Below, one piece after another: positions 26,406 to 37,224 of a stretch of 64,000 bases of DNA (within the stretch, counting starts at the first letter, position 1; each line of letters begins with the position of its first letter). A program made the translations under genes and the position numbers. Origin of the DNA: Acidobacteriota bacterium (GTDB taxonomy: Bacteria; Acidobacteriota; Blastocatellia; Pyrinomonadales; Pyrinomonadaceae); the NCBI GenBank assembly GCA_003222895.1, contig QHXI01000060.1, positions 38,971 through 102,970 of the forward strand, read 5' to 3'. The notes below the pieces were generated by a model, which saw only the letters and a program-made list of their open reading frames with translations, was not told where the DNA came from and ran no database searches.

Positions 26406-26888
26406 TCAAAGAACTTGCTCAGCTTTCGAAGTCGAATTCTGAGATCCAATCTGGTCCGGTGAGATGTCGTAACGCTTCGACTCGCGCCAGAGCCGCTCAA
26501 GATCGTAAAAACGTCGCGCCTTCTCGTCGAACACGTGCACCACGAAATCGCCGTAATCGATCAGAATCCATTCGGCGGTTTGATAGCCCTCAACGCGCGA
26601 GGCCGGCGTCCCGCGATGTTTAAGCTGCTCGACAATCTCGTCGCTAATGGCCTGGACTTGCCGCCGATTTGCGCCGGTAAAGATCACGAAAAAATCGGTA
26701 AAGGTAGCGATACCCCGCAGATCGAGCACCGTGGGCTCGAGTGCCTTCTTCTCTCCCGCAGCGTGCAACACTGACTGTATGCGCTGGTCAAACTCAGACA
26801 CATCGCTCACGGCCGCGGTTGCTCGCGACGAAATTGAGGACGCCTGCATTTCAGGACTCAAAGATTTTTCTTTTAACTTCTGACTCAT
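26406..26888 (-). CDS. rsfS: Ribosomal silencing factor RsfS
   Basis: 160 residues. The core ([48 protein letters not shown], then FYDLERLW) is the RsfS/Iojap fold, which binds L14 and keeps ribosomal subunits apart in starvation. It has about 35 extra N-terminal residues rich in Ser and a 20-residue C-terminal tail. Its ATG overlaps the nadD stop codon (ATGA), a normal nadD-rsfS arrangement. Confidence 0.92.
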   Translation of the reverse strand: MSQKLKEKSLSPEMQASSISSRATAAVSDVSEFDQRIQSVLHAAGEKKALEPTVLDLRGIATFTDFFVIFTGANRRQVQAISDEIVEQLKHRGTPASRVEGYQTAEWILIDYGDFVVHVFDEKARRFYDLERLWRESKRYDISPDQIGSQNSTSKAEQVL

Positions 26889-27532
26889 TCAGTTTTGTAC
26901 AATCCGTACTTCTCGATGTAACTCGCCACCGCCGGTGGCACCATCGCTTCTAATGATTCTCGATCGCCCAATTGAACCGCAGCGCGAATCTTGGTTGCCG
27001 AAACAGCAACTAACGCTGCATCAGTAAGGAACACGCGCGGGCCGGTTTCGCGAATTAGCAAATCGGCCACTCTGCTTTTGTCCATTCCGCGAATATCAAT
27101 GGAGTCGATGCCGTTGTGCGAATCAACTTCGTACCCAGGCCGCGTGACTACAATCAGATCGCACATCGTCAATAGCCTTGGCCACTCGTACCACGTCCTG
27201 ATCTCGGCCCACGAATCGCTGCCGATCAAAAAGAAAAGACGCTCATCTTCTCTTTTCATACGCGCCACTGTATCAACCGCATATGGTAGCTGCGGCGCAT
27301 CAAGCTCCGCAGTCGATGCCAGCAATCGCTGATCCACTTCGGTCGCCAGCGCCAGCATAGCGAATCGATGAAAAGCTGACGTTATGTTTGCGTTTCGCTT
27401 GTGCGGCGGCACGCAAGCGGGAACAAAAATCACTTCATCAAGTTCAAAGAGCTGACGCACCTGGCGCGCAACTTCGACGTGGCCGTTGTGCACCGGGTCG
27501 AAAGTGCCGCCATAAATCGCTATGCGTCGCAT
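26885..27532 (-). CDS. nadD: Nicotinate-nucleotide adenylyltransferase
   Basis: 215 residues. It adenylates nicotinate mononucleotide in NAD synthesis. Visible motifs are IYGGTFDPVHNGHVEVA (with the HxGH nucleotide-binding site), VPPHKR, FFLIGSDSWAEIRTWYEWPRLL and the C-terminal SATKIRAAVQLG (ISxTxxR site), all expected. It lies 13 bp after obgE and overlaps rsfS by 4 bp. Confidence 0.95.
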   Translation of the reverse strand: MRRIAIYGGTFDPVHNGHVEVARQVRQLFELDEVIFVPACVPPHKRNANITSAFHRFAMLALATEVDQRLLASTAELDAPQLPYAVDTVARMKREDERLFFLIGSDSWAEIRTWYEWPRLLTMCDLIVVTRPGYEVDSHNGIDSIDIRGMDKSRVADLLIRETGPRVFLTDAALVAVSATKIRAAVQLGDRESLEAMVPPAVASYIEKYGLYKTE

Positions 27533-27544
27533 CGCTTCATTTCG

Positions 27545-28612
27545 TCAAAACCGCGAACCGCTGCCGATCAAGAGTTCATCTCCACTAGGCTGTGAAGCCG
27601 CCGGCAATTTGTGCGTTCGGTGCTGCTCAACTTCTTTAGCAACAAAGTGAATCAACTCGCGCACGCCTTCGCGGGTCACCGACGAGATCGCAAAGAACTT
27701 CCGACGATCCTGAGCTGCTCGAGATCGTAAAGCTTCAACTCGTTCTGGTTCGTCGAGCGCGTCAATCTTGGTCGCAACCACGATCTGTTCACGATCCGCC
27801 AGCTGCGCATCATAGGCGCGCAATTCGCGATTGATAATTTCGTAATCGCTGACCGGATCGCGACCGGACGAAGAAACGTCAACGAGATGCAGCAGCAAAC
27901 TGGTTCGCTCAACGTGTCGCAGGAATCGATCACCAAGCCCGTGTCCTTTGTGCGCGCCCTCAATCAACCCGGGAATGTCCGCAATCACGAACGTGCGGAA
28001 GTCGCCGAGATCGATCACGCCCAAATGCGGCTCGAGCGTCGTGAACGGGTAGTCGGCAATCTTCGGCTTCGCCGCGGAAACTGTCGAAATAAAAGTCGAC
28101 TTACCGGCGTTCGGAAATCCGACCAGGCCGACGTCGGCGAGCAGCTTCAACTCGAGCTGCAATTCGAATTCTTCGCCATCGCTGCCGTCCTGATGATAAC
28201 GAGGCGCGCGATTCGTCGAAGTTGCAAAATGCGCATTGCCAAATCCGCCGCGTCCGCCGCGCGCTGCGCGCCAGCGCTGCCCGTCTTCTTCAAAGTCGAA
28301 AAGCAGTTCGTTCCTCTGCGGATCGAAGACTTGCGTGCCGACCGGGACGCGCACAATAGCATCGGCGCCGTTGTGCCCCGAACGATTGCTGCCTTCGCCG
28401 TGCAGGCCTCGACCGGCGACGTGCAGCGGGTTGTAACGGAGGTGCAGAAGTGTGTTCAGCGATTGATCCGCAACGATCCACACATCGCCGCCGCGACCGC
28501 CATCGCCACCTGATGGACCGCCACGCGGAACAAACTTCTCGCGGCGAAACGCGGTCACACCATTACCGCCGTGGCCGCCGGTGATGCGAATTTTTGTGCG
28601 ATCGATGAACAC
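27545..28612 (-). CDS. obgE: GTPase ObgE/CgtA
   Basis: 355 residues. The glycine-rich Obg fold ([19 protein letters not shown] and [12 protein letters not shown]) precedes a G domain with G1 [10 protein letters not shown]3 [12 protein letters not shown] and G4 ATKIDAL. It assists 50S assembly and stress responses. The GTG at 28612 gives the conserved FIDRTKI start; the longer frame to 28681 runs into a heptad array. Gene order rplU-rpmA-obgE is widely conserved. Confidence 0.95.
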   Translation of the reverse strand: MFIDRTKIRITGGHGGNGVTAFRREKFVPRGGPSGGDGGRGGDVWIVADQSLNTLLHLRYNPLHVAGRGLHGEGSNRSGHNGADAIVRVPVGTQVFDPQRNELLFDFEEDGQRWRAARGGRGGFGNAHFATSTNRAPRYHQDGSDGEEFELQLELKLLADVGLVGFPNAGKSTFISTVSAAKPKIADYPFTTLEPHLGVIDLGDFRTFVIADIPGLIEGAHKGHGLGDRFLRHVERTSLLLHLVDVSSSGRDPVSDYEIINRELRAYDAQLADREQIVVATKIDALDEPERVEALRSRAAQDRRKFFAISSVTREGVRELIHFVAKEVEQHRTHKLPAASQPSGDELLIGSGSRF

Positions 28613-28676
28613 GATTTCTGATCTCAGATTTTCAGATTTCAATTCTCGGATTCCAGATTCAAAATCGAAAACGAAA
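28613..28676. repeat. Heptad array, unit CAGATTT
   Basis: About eight degenerate units (CTGATCT, CAGATTT, CCAGATT types) directly upstream of the obgE start. Unlike most arrays here, it has no clear complementary arm. Confidence 0.65.
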
Positions 28677-28804
28677 TCCAACAGGATTCAAACGGAACTT
28701 TGAAAATTAAAAATGCGCGACCCGCTGGACTGCCTTCGGCGCGGGCAACGCATTAATTTGAGCACAACTTGCGAACAACTTTTCTATCAGACTACTTCAA
28801 AACT

Positions 28805-29077
28805 CTAAGATGAAGCGGCAGCCATTTCTGGATAGACGCTGATGAACTTGCCGGACCGGCCTTTGTCTTCGAACTTGACCACGCCATCGATCATCGCGAA
28901 CAAAGTATCGTCCTTGCCGCGACCAACGTTTCTGCCGGGTTTCCATTTTGTGCCGCGCTGCCGCGCCAGAATGTTTCCGCCTAGTACGTGCTCGCCGCCG
29001 AATTTCTTTAGTCCCAGTCGCTGCGAATTCGAATCTCGCCCGTTACGCGACGAACCTACGCCTTTTTTATGTGCCAT
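28805..29077 (-). CDS. rpmA: 50S ribosomal protein L27
   Basis: 90 residues starting [16 protein letters not shown] at the ATG 29077 (AGAGG upstream), the conserved mature N-terminus near the peptidyl-transferase centre. LGVKxxGG-like segment [22 protein letters not shown] and [10 protein letters not shown] follow. No extra pre-sequence of the Firmicutes type is present. Downstream, a 190-bp spacer separates it from obgE. Confidence 0.95.
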   Translation of the reverse strand: MAHKKGVGSSRNGRDSNSQRLGLKKFGGEHVLGGNILARQRGTKWKPGRNVGRGKDDTLFAMIDGVVKFEDKGRSGKFISVYPEMAAASS

Positions 29078-29089
29078 AAGAACCTCTGT

Positions 29090-29166
29090 ATTGATCCATT
29101 GAATCATTTAGTCATTGAATCAATGAACAAATGAATCAATGATTCAATTTATCCGATTGAATCAAT
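29090..29166. repeat. Octad array with flipping orientation, unit GAATCAAT
   Basis: Units of 8 nt (GAATCAAT, GAACAAAT, GATTCAAT) fill the rplU-rpmA spacer and run into the last codons of rplU, encoding its KIDSIG tail. The same family fills four ribosomal-cluster spacers (37172, 41133, 42497, 46340). Confidence 0.8.
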
Positions 29167-29445
29167 CTTGATCGTCGTATAACCCTGACGGTGGCCTTTG
29201 GTGCGCTTGTAATGCTTGCGGCGCTTCTTTTTGAAGACCACGATTTTGGCGTCGCGGCCGTGATCGACCACGGTCGCAGTAACCGTCGCTCCCTCAACCA
29301 AAGGCGCGCCAATTTTGTCAGCAGTAGCCAACACGTCCAGTTCCACCGAGGCCCCAACCTCGCCTTTCACTGAAGGCACGCGCACTTTTGCACCTTTTTC
29401 GACCCGGAATTGCTTCCCGCCAGTCCTGATAATTGCGAATGACAT
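29149..29445 (-). CDS. rplU: 50S ribosomal protein L21
   Basis: 98 residues. It has [18 protein letters not shown] at the N-terminus and a C-terminal [23 protein letters not shown], both typical. GAGG lies about 11 bases before the ATG at 29445. The terminal residues after TTIKI are encoded by the octad array. It is followed by rpmA, 71 bp downstream. Confidence 0.95.
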   Translation of the reverse strand: MSFAIIRTGGKQFRVEKGAKVRVPSVKGEVGASVELDVLATADKIGAPLVEGATVTATVVDHGRDAKIVVFKKKRRKHYKRTKGHRQGYTTIKIDSIG

Positions 29446-29503
29446 TTCTCTTTGCACCTCTCAGTGAGCTGATCTCACCACCGAAAAGTCGATCATTATA
29501 AAT

Positions 29504-30919
<1,416 letters not shown>

Positions 30920-30920
30920 A

Positions 30921-30988
30921 AAGTGAGTTGCGAGCCGCAAGCAGTTAGCAGTGAAGAGACGAATTGCTCACTGCTTATCGCTCACCGA
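30921..30988. repeat. Heptad-like array in the accB-accC spacer
   Basis: Degenerate 7-nt units (GCAAGCA, CAGTTAG, CAGTGAA) are followed by a partner arm (GCTCACT, GCTTATC, GCTCACC), filling the gap between accB and accC and able to pair. Confidence 0.55.
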
Positions 30989-31642
30989 CTACTGTTGTTT
31001 GATTCCGAAGAGTGGCTGACCGTATTCGACCGCCTGTCCGTTCTCGACGTAGATCTTGACGACTTCACCGGTAGTCTCGGCCTGAATTTCATTCATCAGC
31101 TTCATCGCTTCGATTATGCAGACGACTGTCGAGGATTCAACCTGGCTGCCGATGCGAACGAAGCTGTCCGCGGTCGGCGAAGGCGCTCGATAGAACGTGC
31201 CGACGATCGGGGCCGTTATGATTTGCAGATCCTGATCTTCGGAAGCAGCTTCCTCGGCTTGCGCGCCCGGATGTGGCGGCACATAAGTGGGAACGCTTTG
31301 AACGAGAGGTCCAGCCGCGGCAGCGCCCGAGGTGATTTGCTTCTCTGCTCCTGCCAGCGCAGCTTGCGCGGCAGCTTGCTCGTACGTTGGGCCGCGTCCG
31401 ACTTTTACGCGAAAGCCCTCGCGCTCAAGCTCAAACTGCGTCAAGCCATTTTCGGTGATCAATCCAACCAGCTCGCGCAGCTCGTCCAAGTTGATCGACT
31501 GCTCGAGATGCCTCGGCACATTTCGATGGCGCCGGCGGCCACGATCATGACGACCGCGTTCAGCCCGTTCGGGATTTGCCGAAACAATGTCGGCCTGTTT
31601 GCTGTCTTGATCGGCCATGGCCGTTTTTGCTCCCGTTGACAT
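30989..31642 (-). CDS. accB: Biotin carboxyl carrier protein of acetyl-CoA carboxylase
   Basis: 217 residues. The C-terminal biotinyl domain has the IIEAMKLMNEI motif with Lys181 as biotin attachment site and the ITAPIVGTFYRAPSP entry segment. A Pro/Ala-rich linker precedes it. The conserved helix NLDELRELVGLITENGLTQFEL starts only near residue 51. Ahead of it is an Arg-rich stretch (GRHDRGRRRHRN) not usual in AccB. GGAGG four bases before the ATG supports this start. It is the first gene after the ribosomal-cluster terminator. Confidence 0.93.
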   Translation of the reverse strand: MSTGAKTAMADQDSKQADIVSANPERAERGRHDRGRRRHRNVPRHLEQSINLDELRELVGLITENGLTQFELEREGFRVKVGRGPTYEQAAAQAALAGAEKQITSGAAAAGPLVQSVPTYVPPHPGAQAEEAASEDQDLQIITAPIVGTFYRAPSPTADSFVRIGSQVESSTVVCIIEAMKLMNEIQAETTGEVVKIYVENGQAVEYGQPLFGIKQQ

Positions 31643-31720
31643 CGCACCTCCGATCGGTTTGCGGCAGTTGCGTTATCCGGTGCGCGCGACTTCATAGGCA
31701 GAAGTATTCGCGCGTTTACC

Positions 31721-31763
31721 AATTAAAGCAAAGCCTCGAGTCGGCTAAATAGCCGATCGAGGC
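31721..31763 (-). terminator. Terminator of the ribosomal super-cluster
   Basis: Downstream of rplQ the minus strand has GCCTCGATCGGCTA, a 2-base loop and its complement (one bulge), then TTTGCTTTAATT. It is a strong stem of about 14 bp with a U-rich tail, separating rplQ from accB. Confidence 0.85.
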
Positions 31764-31780
31764 CGAATGAAAAACCAATG

Positions 31781-32365
31781 CTATTCCTCGCTTGCGCCTT
31801 CTTCCTTTTGATCTTTAGAAGTTTCAGCGGCTTTGGTCTCGCCTGTTTTCTTCTTCGAAGATCCTTTGGTTTTCTTGCGCGAACTCGCCTGGGCTTCCTT
31901 CTCGCGAGCATTATCGACCAGCTCAATAATCGCGAGTTCAGCGCCATCGCCGGTGCGCCGGCCCATCTTGATGATTCGCGTGTAGCCGCCCGGACGATCT
32001 TTGAAGCGCTCGCCCAATTCATCGAACAAGCGACGCAGCGCAGCCACGCCGGCCGAACGGGGCGGCGGAGTTTGTCCGCGCCGGGTCATCGTCGCACGGC
32101 GGAAATTTCCCGAATGAAAGTAAGCCGCAGCCTGGCGGCGTAGATGTACGCCCTGCACTTCCGATCCGTTTCCATCCAGACTTACCGCGTGCCGCGAAAG
32201 CGTAATCGCTTTCTCAATAAACGGGCGCAGCTCTTTTGCTTTCGGAAGCGTCGTGACGATCCGGTCGTCCCGCGAATTAATCAGCGACGTTGCCAGATTG
32301 CGCAACATCGAGATGCGATGTTCTGTTGACCGCCCAAGTTTTCGATGGGCCTTAAGATGACGCAT
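31781..32365 (-). CDS. rplQ: 50S ribosomal protein L17, long form
   Basis: 194 residues, against about 120 in E. coli. The conserved N-terminus MRHLKAHRKLGRSTEHRISMLRNL and DRPGGYTRIIKMG are present. Extra sequence lies in two places: an insert around residues 64-105 (with TRRGQTPPPRSAG) and a C-terminal tail of about 40 Lys/Glu/Ser residues. It ends the alpha operon. Confidence 0.95.
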   Translation of the reverse strand: MRHLKAHRKLGRSTEHRISMLRNLATSLINSRDDRIVTTLPKAKELRPFIEKAITLSRHAVSLDGNGSEVQGVHLRRQAAAYFHSGNFRRATMTRRGQTPPPRSAGVAALRRLFDELGERFKDRPGGYTRIIKMGRRTGDGAELAIIELVDNAREKEAQASSRKKTKGSSKKKTGETKAAETSKDQKEEGASEE

Positions 32366-32378
32366 GATCCTTTTCTAC

Positions 32379-33443
32379 CTATTGCACGGCGGGTTCGAAT
32401 TCGTCTTCATCGCCGCCTTCGATGTCGCTTTCAATCTCGCCGTCGCCGCTGCCGGGAATCGGATTGCCCTGTTCATCGAACTGCATTCCGAAATCGAGGC
32501 CCATACCGCGGAGAATATCGCGAATCTCGCCGAGCGATTTCTTACCGAAGTTCTTGGTCGCGAGCATTTCGCGTTCAGAGCGCTGCACGAGATCGCGAAT
32601 CGTTTTGATCCCCGCATTCTTCAAACAGTTGTAAGAGCGAACTGAAAGCTCGAGTTCATCAACCGAGCGGTCGAGCTGATCGTTGCGCGGCAGGGGCGGG
32701 CGTTCAGCCTGTTGATAGCTGTAGTCTTCAGTGTCTTCCTCAAAGTTGATGAAGATCGCCATGTGATCTTTGATCAGCTTCGCCGCCAGACCGATAGCAT
32801 CGTCGGGCTTAACAGAACCGTCGGTCCACACCTCAATGCTGAGCTTGTCGTATTCGGTGTTTTGACCGAGACGCGCGGCATCGACGGCGTAGTTCACTTT
32901 TTTGACCGGCGTGTGCACTGAATCAATCGGGATATAACCGAGCGATAAGTCCTCATCGAAATTGCGCTCAGCCGAAACGTAACCGCGACCGCGCTTCAGA
33001 CGCATTTCAATATTCAACGTGCCGGCTTCGCTGAGCGTCGCGATGTGCAGAGCGGGATCGAGCACCTCGACGTCGGCGTCTGCTTCGATGTCGCCGGCCG
33101 TAACTTCGCCAGGCCCGGTCTTGGAAATCGTCAGAGTCTTCGGCTCGTTGCCGTGAAGCATGAACGGAATCTGCTTCAGATTCAGGATAACGTCAGTCGC
33201 ATCTTCGACGACGCCCTTGATCGAAGAGAACTCGTGCTCGACGCCTTCAATCTTAACCGCGGTGATCGCTGCGCCTTCGATTGAAGAAAGCAGCGCGCGC
33301 CGAAGAGAATTGCCGATCGTCGTGCCGAAGCCGCGCTCAAATGGTTGAGCCGAGAATCGTCCGTAGCGTTCGGTTAACGTCTCGCTGTCAGCCGCCAGGC
33401 GTCGCGGCATTTGAAAACCTGTCCAGAGATTATTTTGATCCAT
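32379..33443 (-). CDS. rpoA: DNA-directed RNA polymerase subunit alpha
   Basis: 354 residues. The N-terminal dimerisation domain contains [20 protein letters not shown]; the C-terminal domain with the helix [20 protein letters not shown] and [14 protein letters not shown] contacts UP elements and activators. An acidic tail of about 25 residues ([19 protein letters not shown]) extends beyond the usual end. It lies between rpsD and rplQ as in most bacteria. Confidence 0.96.
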   Translation of the reverse strand: MDQNNLWTGFQMPRRLAADSETLTERYGRFSAQPFERGFGTTIGNSLRRALLSSIEGAAITAVKIEGVEHEFSSIKGVVEDATDVILNLKQIPFMLHGNEPKTLTISKTGPGEVTAGDIEADADVEVLDPALHIATLSEAGTLNIEMRLKRGRGYVSAERNFDEDLSLGYIPIDSVHTPVKKVNYAVDAARLGQNTEYDKLSIEVWTDGSVKPDDAIGLAAKLIKDHMAIFINFEEDTEDYSYQQAERPPLPRNDQLDRSVDELELSVRSYNCLKNAGIKTIRDLVQRSEREMLATKNFGKKSLGEIRDILRGMGLDFGMQFDEQGNPIPGSGDGEIESDIEGGDEDEFEPAVQ

Positions 33444-33517
33444 AACGTACCGTTAGATTTTTGAGCAGAAGCGGAGCGAGAACGCGCTGCGCAGTCGCGT
33501 TCACGCTTGCGCGTTAT

Positions 33518-34156
33518 TTACTTGCTATAAAGTTCCACAATGAGTTGCTCGTTAATCGAGCGATCGACATCCTCGCGCGTTGGCAATCCCGAAATCGATG
33601 CGGTCATGTCTCCGCCTGAAGCGGAAATCCACGATGGCCGTCCGCGTCCGGCAGCAGTTTGCCAGGCGCCTTCAACGTGAACATTCTTGCGGCTCGGTTC
33701 TTTGATCGAGATCACTTCGCCGGGTTTCATCTGATAAGACGGAATGTCGACCTTGCGATCATTCACCAGCACGTGCCCGTGATTGACGAGCTGTCGTGCC
33801 TGCCGGCGCGAAGTCGAAAATCCCGCACGGTAGACAGCATTGTCCAAGCGGCGCTCCAGCAAGAACAGCAGGTTTTCACCCGTGATTCCTTTCTGCCGCG
33901 CGGCCCGCTCGAAGTAATTTCGAAATTGTCCTTCGAGGATAAAGTAGATTCGCTTGACCTTCTGCTTTTCGCGGAGCTGCTGACCATAACCGGCCAGCGC
34001 TTTTCCGCGGCGCATGGAGTTGCCATGTTGTCCGGGCGGCTGCGTGCCGCGCTTCTCAATCGGACAAGAAGGCTTGTAACAGCGATCTCCCTTGAGGAAG
34101 AGTTTTGCACCTTCACGGCGGCACAAGCGGCACACCGCATCTCTATACCTAGCCAA
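33518..34156 (-). CDS. rpsD: 30S ribosomal protein S4
   Basis: 212 residues. The N-terminus has four cysteines (CRLC, C, C near 9-31), so this is the zinc-binding C-plus form, and the S4 RNA-binding domain has [31 protein letters not shown]. It nucleates 30S assembly and in many bacteria represses its own operon. Confidence 0.96.
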   Translation of the reverse strand: MARYRDAVCRLCRREGAKLFLKGDRCYKPSCPIEKRGTQPPGQHGNSMRRGKALAGYGQQLREKQKVKRIYFILEGQFRNYFERAARQKGITGENLLFLLERRLDNAVYRAGFSTSRRQARQLVNHGHVLVNDRKVDIPSYQMKPGEVISIKEPSRKNVHVEGAWQTAAGRGRPSWISASGGDMTASISGLPTREDVDRSINEQLIVELYSK

Positions 34157-34207
34157 TCGTTTTTGCCTCCAGTCTCAACTACAGACGGAAAAGTTTACAG
34201 GCCGCGA

Positions 34208-34367
34208 GTCTCAATGATTTGAAATCTCAAATTTGAGATTTGAAACAGCGGATCGGAGCCCTTCATCCTTTAGGTCAATACATTTTCAATTTCCGATTGC
34301 CAATTGCCAATTGCCGATTTTCAAACACGTGAAGCAATCGAAAATTGGCAATCACAAATCGGCAATG
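34208..34367. repeat. Heptad arrays, units CAAATTT and TTGCCAA
   Basis: The 213-bp spacer between rpsK and rpsD holds a short palindrome (TCAAATTTGAGATTTGA type) at 34208-34247. A second flipping array runs from 34283 to 34367, with TTGCCAA units on the left and TTGGCAA/ATCGGCA units on the right. Nothing else is recognised in the spacer. Confidence 0.7.
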
Positions 34368-34369
34368 CT

Positions 34370-34774
34370 CTAAACTCTACGTCGCTTCGGCGGCCGGCAC
34401 CCGTTGTGCGGGATCGGCGTCGTATCGCGAATCGCAACCACGCGAATGCCTGCGTTGTTGATTGCGCGAATCGCCGACTCGCGGCCACCGCCCGGACCTT
34501 TCACGCGCACCTCAGCCTGCTGCATGCCGGCTTCCATCGCCTTCTTAGCTGCTTCGTACGCCGCCTGTTGAGCGGCGAACGGAGTGCCCTTGCGCGAACC
34601 GCGAAAGCCACGCGCGCCGGATGACGATTGCGCGATCAGATTTCCTTCGAGATCGGTAATCGAGATCATCGTGTTATTGAACGATGCGGCGATATAGACA
34701 ATCCCGCTCGGAATATTCTTCTTTTCTTTCTTGCGAAAGACTTTCTTCTTACCGGTTGCTGCTGCTTTAGCCAT
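34370..34774 (-). CDS. rpsK: 30S ribosomal protein S11
   Basis: 134 residues. It contains [39 protein letters not shown] and the C-terminal [18 protein letters not shown], all highly conserved platform-protein segments. Located between rpsM and rpsD as expected. Confidence 0.96.
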   Translation of the reverse strand: MAKAAATGKKKVFRKKEKKNIPSGIVYIAASFNNTMISITDLEGNLIAQSSSGARGFRGSRKGTPFAAQQAAYEAAKKAMEAGMQQAEVRVKGPGGGRESAIRAINNAGIRVVAIRDTTPIPHNGCRPPKRRRV

Positions 34775-34776
34775 TG

Positions 34777-34858
34777 CTCAGTTTTTCAGTTATCAGTTTT
34801 CAGTTTGCAGTTACCGTCCCAGCGCATCGCTGAAAACTGTAAACTGCAAACTGATAAG
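34777..34858. repeat. Heptad array with flipping orientation, unit TCAGTTT
   Basis: The left arm has five TCAGTTT-like units, the right arm four AAACTGT/AAACTGA-like units, and about 20 bp lie between. It fills the rpsM-rpsK spacer completely. Confidence 0.8.
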
Positions 34859-35242
34859 TTATTTCTTGCCCGGCGCTTTCTTCTTGGCAATCGTAGCCCG
34901 ACGTGGACCTTTGCGCGTACGCGCATTTGTATGCGTTCGCTGGCCGCGGACTGGCAATCCACGGCGATGTCGCAGTCCGCGATACGCGCCGATGTCCATC
35001 AAACGCTTGATGTCCATCTGAATGCGCTTGCGCAGATCGCCTTCGATCTCTCCCTGCGCTTCCAGGATCGCGCGGATGCGACTGAGATCGTCTTCAGTTA
35101 GATCTCTCACGTGAGTATCAACATTCACGTTAGCTTCCTTCAGAATCGAAGCCGACCGCGATCTGCCAATTCCATAAATGTAAGTGAGACCGATCTCTGC
35201 GCGTTTATTTGGCGGAAGATCTACACCTGCGACACGAGCCAT
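34859..35242 (-). CDS. rpsM: 30S ribosomal protein S13
   Basis: 127 residues. [28 protein letters not shown] at the N-terminus and [18 protein letters not shown] at the C-terminus are diagnostic. It lies 12 bp after rpmJ. Confidence 0.96.
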   Translation of the reverse strand: MARVAGVDLPPNKRAEIGLTYIYGIGRSRSASILKEANVNVDTHVRDLTEDDLSRIRAILEAQGEIEGDLRKRIQMDIKRLMDIGAYRGLRHRRGLPVRGQRTHTNARTRKGPRRATIAKKKAPGKK

Positions 35243-35254
35243 ACTCTAATAATC

Positions 35255-35368
35255 CTATTTTTGTCTCTGCTTATGTTTCGGGTTAGTGCAAATCACGCGC
35301 ACCACGCCTTTGCGGTGGATGACTTTGCATTTGTCACAAATTTTTCTAACGGACGCGCGTACTTTCAT
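35255..35368 (-). CDS. rpmJ: 50S ribosomal protein L36
   Basis: 37 residues read from the ATG at 35368: [15 protein letters not shown], then [20 protein letters not shown]. The zinc ligands C11, C14, C27 and H32 are all present, so it is the zinc-type L36. It lies 10 bp after infA and 12 bp before rpsM, the standard spc/alpha junction. Confidence 0.93.
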   Translation of the reverse strand: MKVRASVRKICDKCKVIHRKGVVRVICTNPKHKQRQK

Positions 35369-35378
35369 TGCTTTGCCC

Positions 35379-35600
35379 TTACTTGTATCGATAAGTTATG
35401 CGCCCGCGATTCAGATCGTAAGGCGAAAGCTCGACTAAAACTCGATCGCCCGGAAGAATTCTGATGAAGTGTTTGCGCATTTTGCCGGAGATGTGCGCCA
35501 GCACCTGATGCTGACTTTCTTCCAGCTCGACCCGAAACATTGCATTCGGCAGCGTTTCGAGGACTTTAGCCATAACCTCTATCGCCTCTTCCTTCGCCAT
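35379..35600 (-). CDS. infA: Translation initiation factor IF-1
   Basis: 73 residues from the ATG at 35600, giving [26 protein letters not shown] and the OB-fold end [26 protein letters not shown]. The upstream frame extension to 35666 is not IF-1-like. It binds the ribosomal A site during initiation. It lies between map and rpmJ. Confidence 0.95.
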   Translation of the reverse strand: MAKEEAIEVMAKVLETLPNAMFRVELEESQHQVLAHISGKMRKHFIRILPGDRVLVELSPYDLNRGRITYRYK

Positions 35601-35711
35601 ACGAACTGTAGGGCACAAATCCGCCGTTGCTGGCAAACTTCGGATACTAACATGCCGCAAAAGCAATTGCCAAGCCGTGCGGCCGGCGCAGGCTATTAGC
35701 CCTCGCTAAAG

Positions 35712-36500
35712 TCACGCCACGTTAGCGATTCGCTCTTCCGCAGCCGCCTCAGATCGCACCAGCGTAAGAACTTCCGGACCTTCTTCCGTTATGGCGATCG
35801 TGTGTTCGGCGTGCGCGCTCGGCTGAGCATCGAGGGTCACAACCGTCCAGCCATCCTTCAGAGTCTTCGTGTGATGCTGGCCCATATTGATCATCGGCTC
35901 GACGGCAAACACGTAGCCTTTTTTGATTTTCGCGCCTTTGCCCGGCTTGCCATAGTTCGGGATTTGCGGATCCTCATGCATTCGGCGGCCGATGCCGTGA
36001 CCGACATAGTCACGCACGACGGAATATCCGTTCGCCTCCGCATGCGACTGCACCGCCCAACCAATATCACCGAGATGATTGCCGACACGACATTGATCGA
36101 TCGCGAGTTGCAGACATTCTTCAGTAACGCGAATCAACTTCAGACGATCTTCGGTAACCGTTCCGACGGGAATAGTCGCGGCAGTGTCTCCGACGAATCC
36201 CTCCAGCGTCACGCCAACATCAATCGAAAAAATATCGCCTTCCTGCAATTTGTAGCCGGAAGGAAAACCGTGAACAACCTGCTCATTCACCGACGCACAG
36301 ATCGAATACGGGAAGCCGTTGTAACCTTTGAACGTTGGATACGCTCCAGCGTCGCGAATCATTTTTTCCGCGGTATTGTCCACTTCCATAGTGGTCATTC
36401 CGGGTTCCACCATGGCGCGCAACTCTTTCAGAACGCAACCGACGAGCTGTCCACTCGCACGCATCTTATCGATCTCTTTTTGCGACTTACCAATAATCAT
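35712..36500 (-). CDS. map: Methionine aminopeptidase type I
   Basis: 262 residues. The metal-binding set of the pita-bread fold is present: the Asp pair (SIDVGVTLEGFVGDTAAT), the His in YVGHGIGRRMHEDP, the Glu in FAVEPMIN and the final Glu near HAEHTIAI. It removes the initiator Met. Its ATG overlaps the adk stop by one base. A C-terminal tail of about 15 residues is extra. Confidence 0.95.
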   Translation of the reverse strand: MIIGKSQKEIDKMRASGQLVGCVLKELRAMVEPGMTTMEVDNTAEKMIRDAGAYPTFKGYNGFPYSICASVNEQVVHGFPSGYKLQEGDIFSIDVGVTLEGFVGDTAATIPVGTVTEDRLKLIRVTEECLQLAIDQCRVGNHLGDIGWAVQSHAEANGYSVVRDYVGHGIGRRMHEDPQIPNYGKPGKGAKIKKGYVFAVEPMINMGQHHTKTLKDGWTVVTLDAQPSAHAEHTIAITEEGPEVLTLVRSEAAAEERIANVA

Positions 36501-37171
36501 TACTGAACTGTAGCCACACTGTCGCTGTTCAAGATGTTTTGGATCGCCGCATAGATCGCTTCCCGCTTTTGCGTGCCGTCGACCCGATGCAGGCGGCCGG
36601 TACGCTTGTAGTATTCCAGCAGCGGCGCCGTCTCGCGATTGTAAGTTTCCAATCGCACGCGAACTTTTTCAGCAGTATCGTCAGCGCGATGTGTCAATTC
36701 CGCACCCAGGTGAAAATCGCATTTGTTGTCGAACTTAGGCGGCCTGAAATAAGTGTTGTAAATCTCGCCGCAAACGGGACAACTGCGACGGCCGGTCATT
36801 CGCTTTTCCAAAAGCTCCTGCGGAACATCTATCAAAATCGTGCTCAGCTTTTTGTTCTGCCGCGCCGCCAATTCTTCAAGCATCCTGGCTTGCGCCGCCG
36901 TTCGTGGATAACCGTCGAGCACGTATCCGTTGCGACAATCGTCCTGCGCCGTCCGATCTTCAACGACGCGAATCACAACTTCGTCAGGAATCAATCGGCC
37001 TGCCTGCTGAATCGCCCGCACCTCTTCAGCCAACGGCGTGTTCGCCTTCGCGAGAGCGCGGAAAATGTCGCCGGTCGAGATTTGCGGCAGACCCAGTCGC
37101 TCTTGCAGCAAACGCGCCTGCGTACCCTTGCCGGCACCAGGCGCGCCCATCAGAACGATTATCTTTGACAT
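36500..37171 (-). CDS. adk: Adenylate kinase
   Basis: 223 residues, long form with a LID domain. GAPGAGKGTQA is the P-loop and DGYPRTAAQA the NMP-binding segment. The LID holds a cysteine pair CPVCGEIYN and further residues (FDNKCDFHL) that may bind zinc, though the fourth ligand is not clear. It interconverts AMP, ADP and ATP. In the spc operon it sits between secY and map. Confidence 0.95.
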   Translation of the reverse strand: MSKIIVLMGAPGAGKGTQARLLQERLGLPQISTGDIFRALAKANTPLAEEVRAIQQAGRLIPDEVVIRVVEDRTAQDDCRNGYVLDGYPRTAAQARMLEELAARQNKKLSTILIDVPQELLEKRMTGRRSCPVCGEIYNTYFRPPKFDNKCDFHLGAELTHRADDTAEKVRVRLETYNRETAPLLEYYKRTGRLHRVDGTQKREAIYAAIQNILNSDSVATVQ

Positions 37172-37224
37172 TGATTCATCTGCTCATTGATTCAGTGACG
37201 AATTGAATCAATGAATCAATGTGA
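37172..37224. repeat. Octad array with flipping orientation, unit TTGATTCA
   Basis: TTGATTCA-like units on the left and TGAATCAA-like units on the right fill the secY-adk spacer and can pair. It belongs to the same family as 29090, 41133, 42497 and 46340. Confidence 0.78.

Noticed and set aside
25406..26500. Longer start of the sigma-54 activator within rsfS
   Set aside because: The extra segment is an Arg-rich shadow of the rsfS end; the GTG at 26395 starts at a family-like position.
27887..28513. 208-codon + strand frame opposite obgE
   Set aside because: Antisense shadow of the Obg glycine-rich repeat region.
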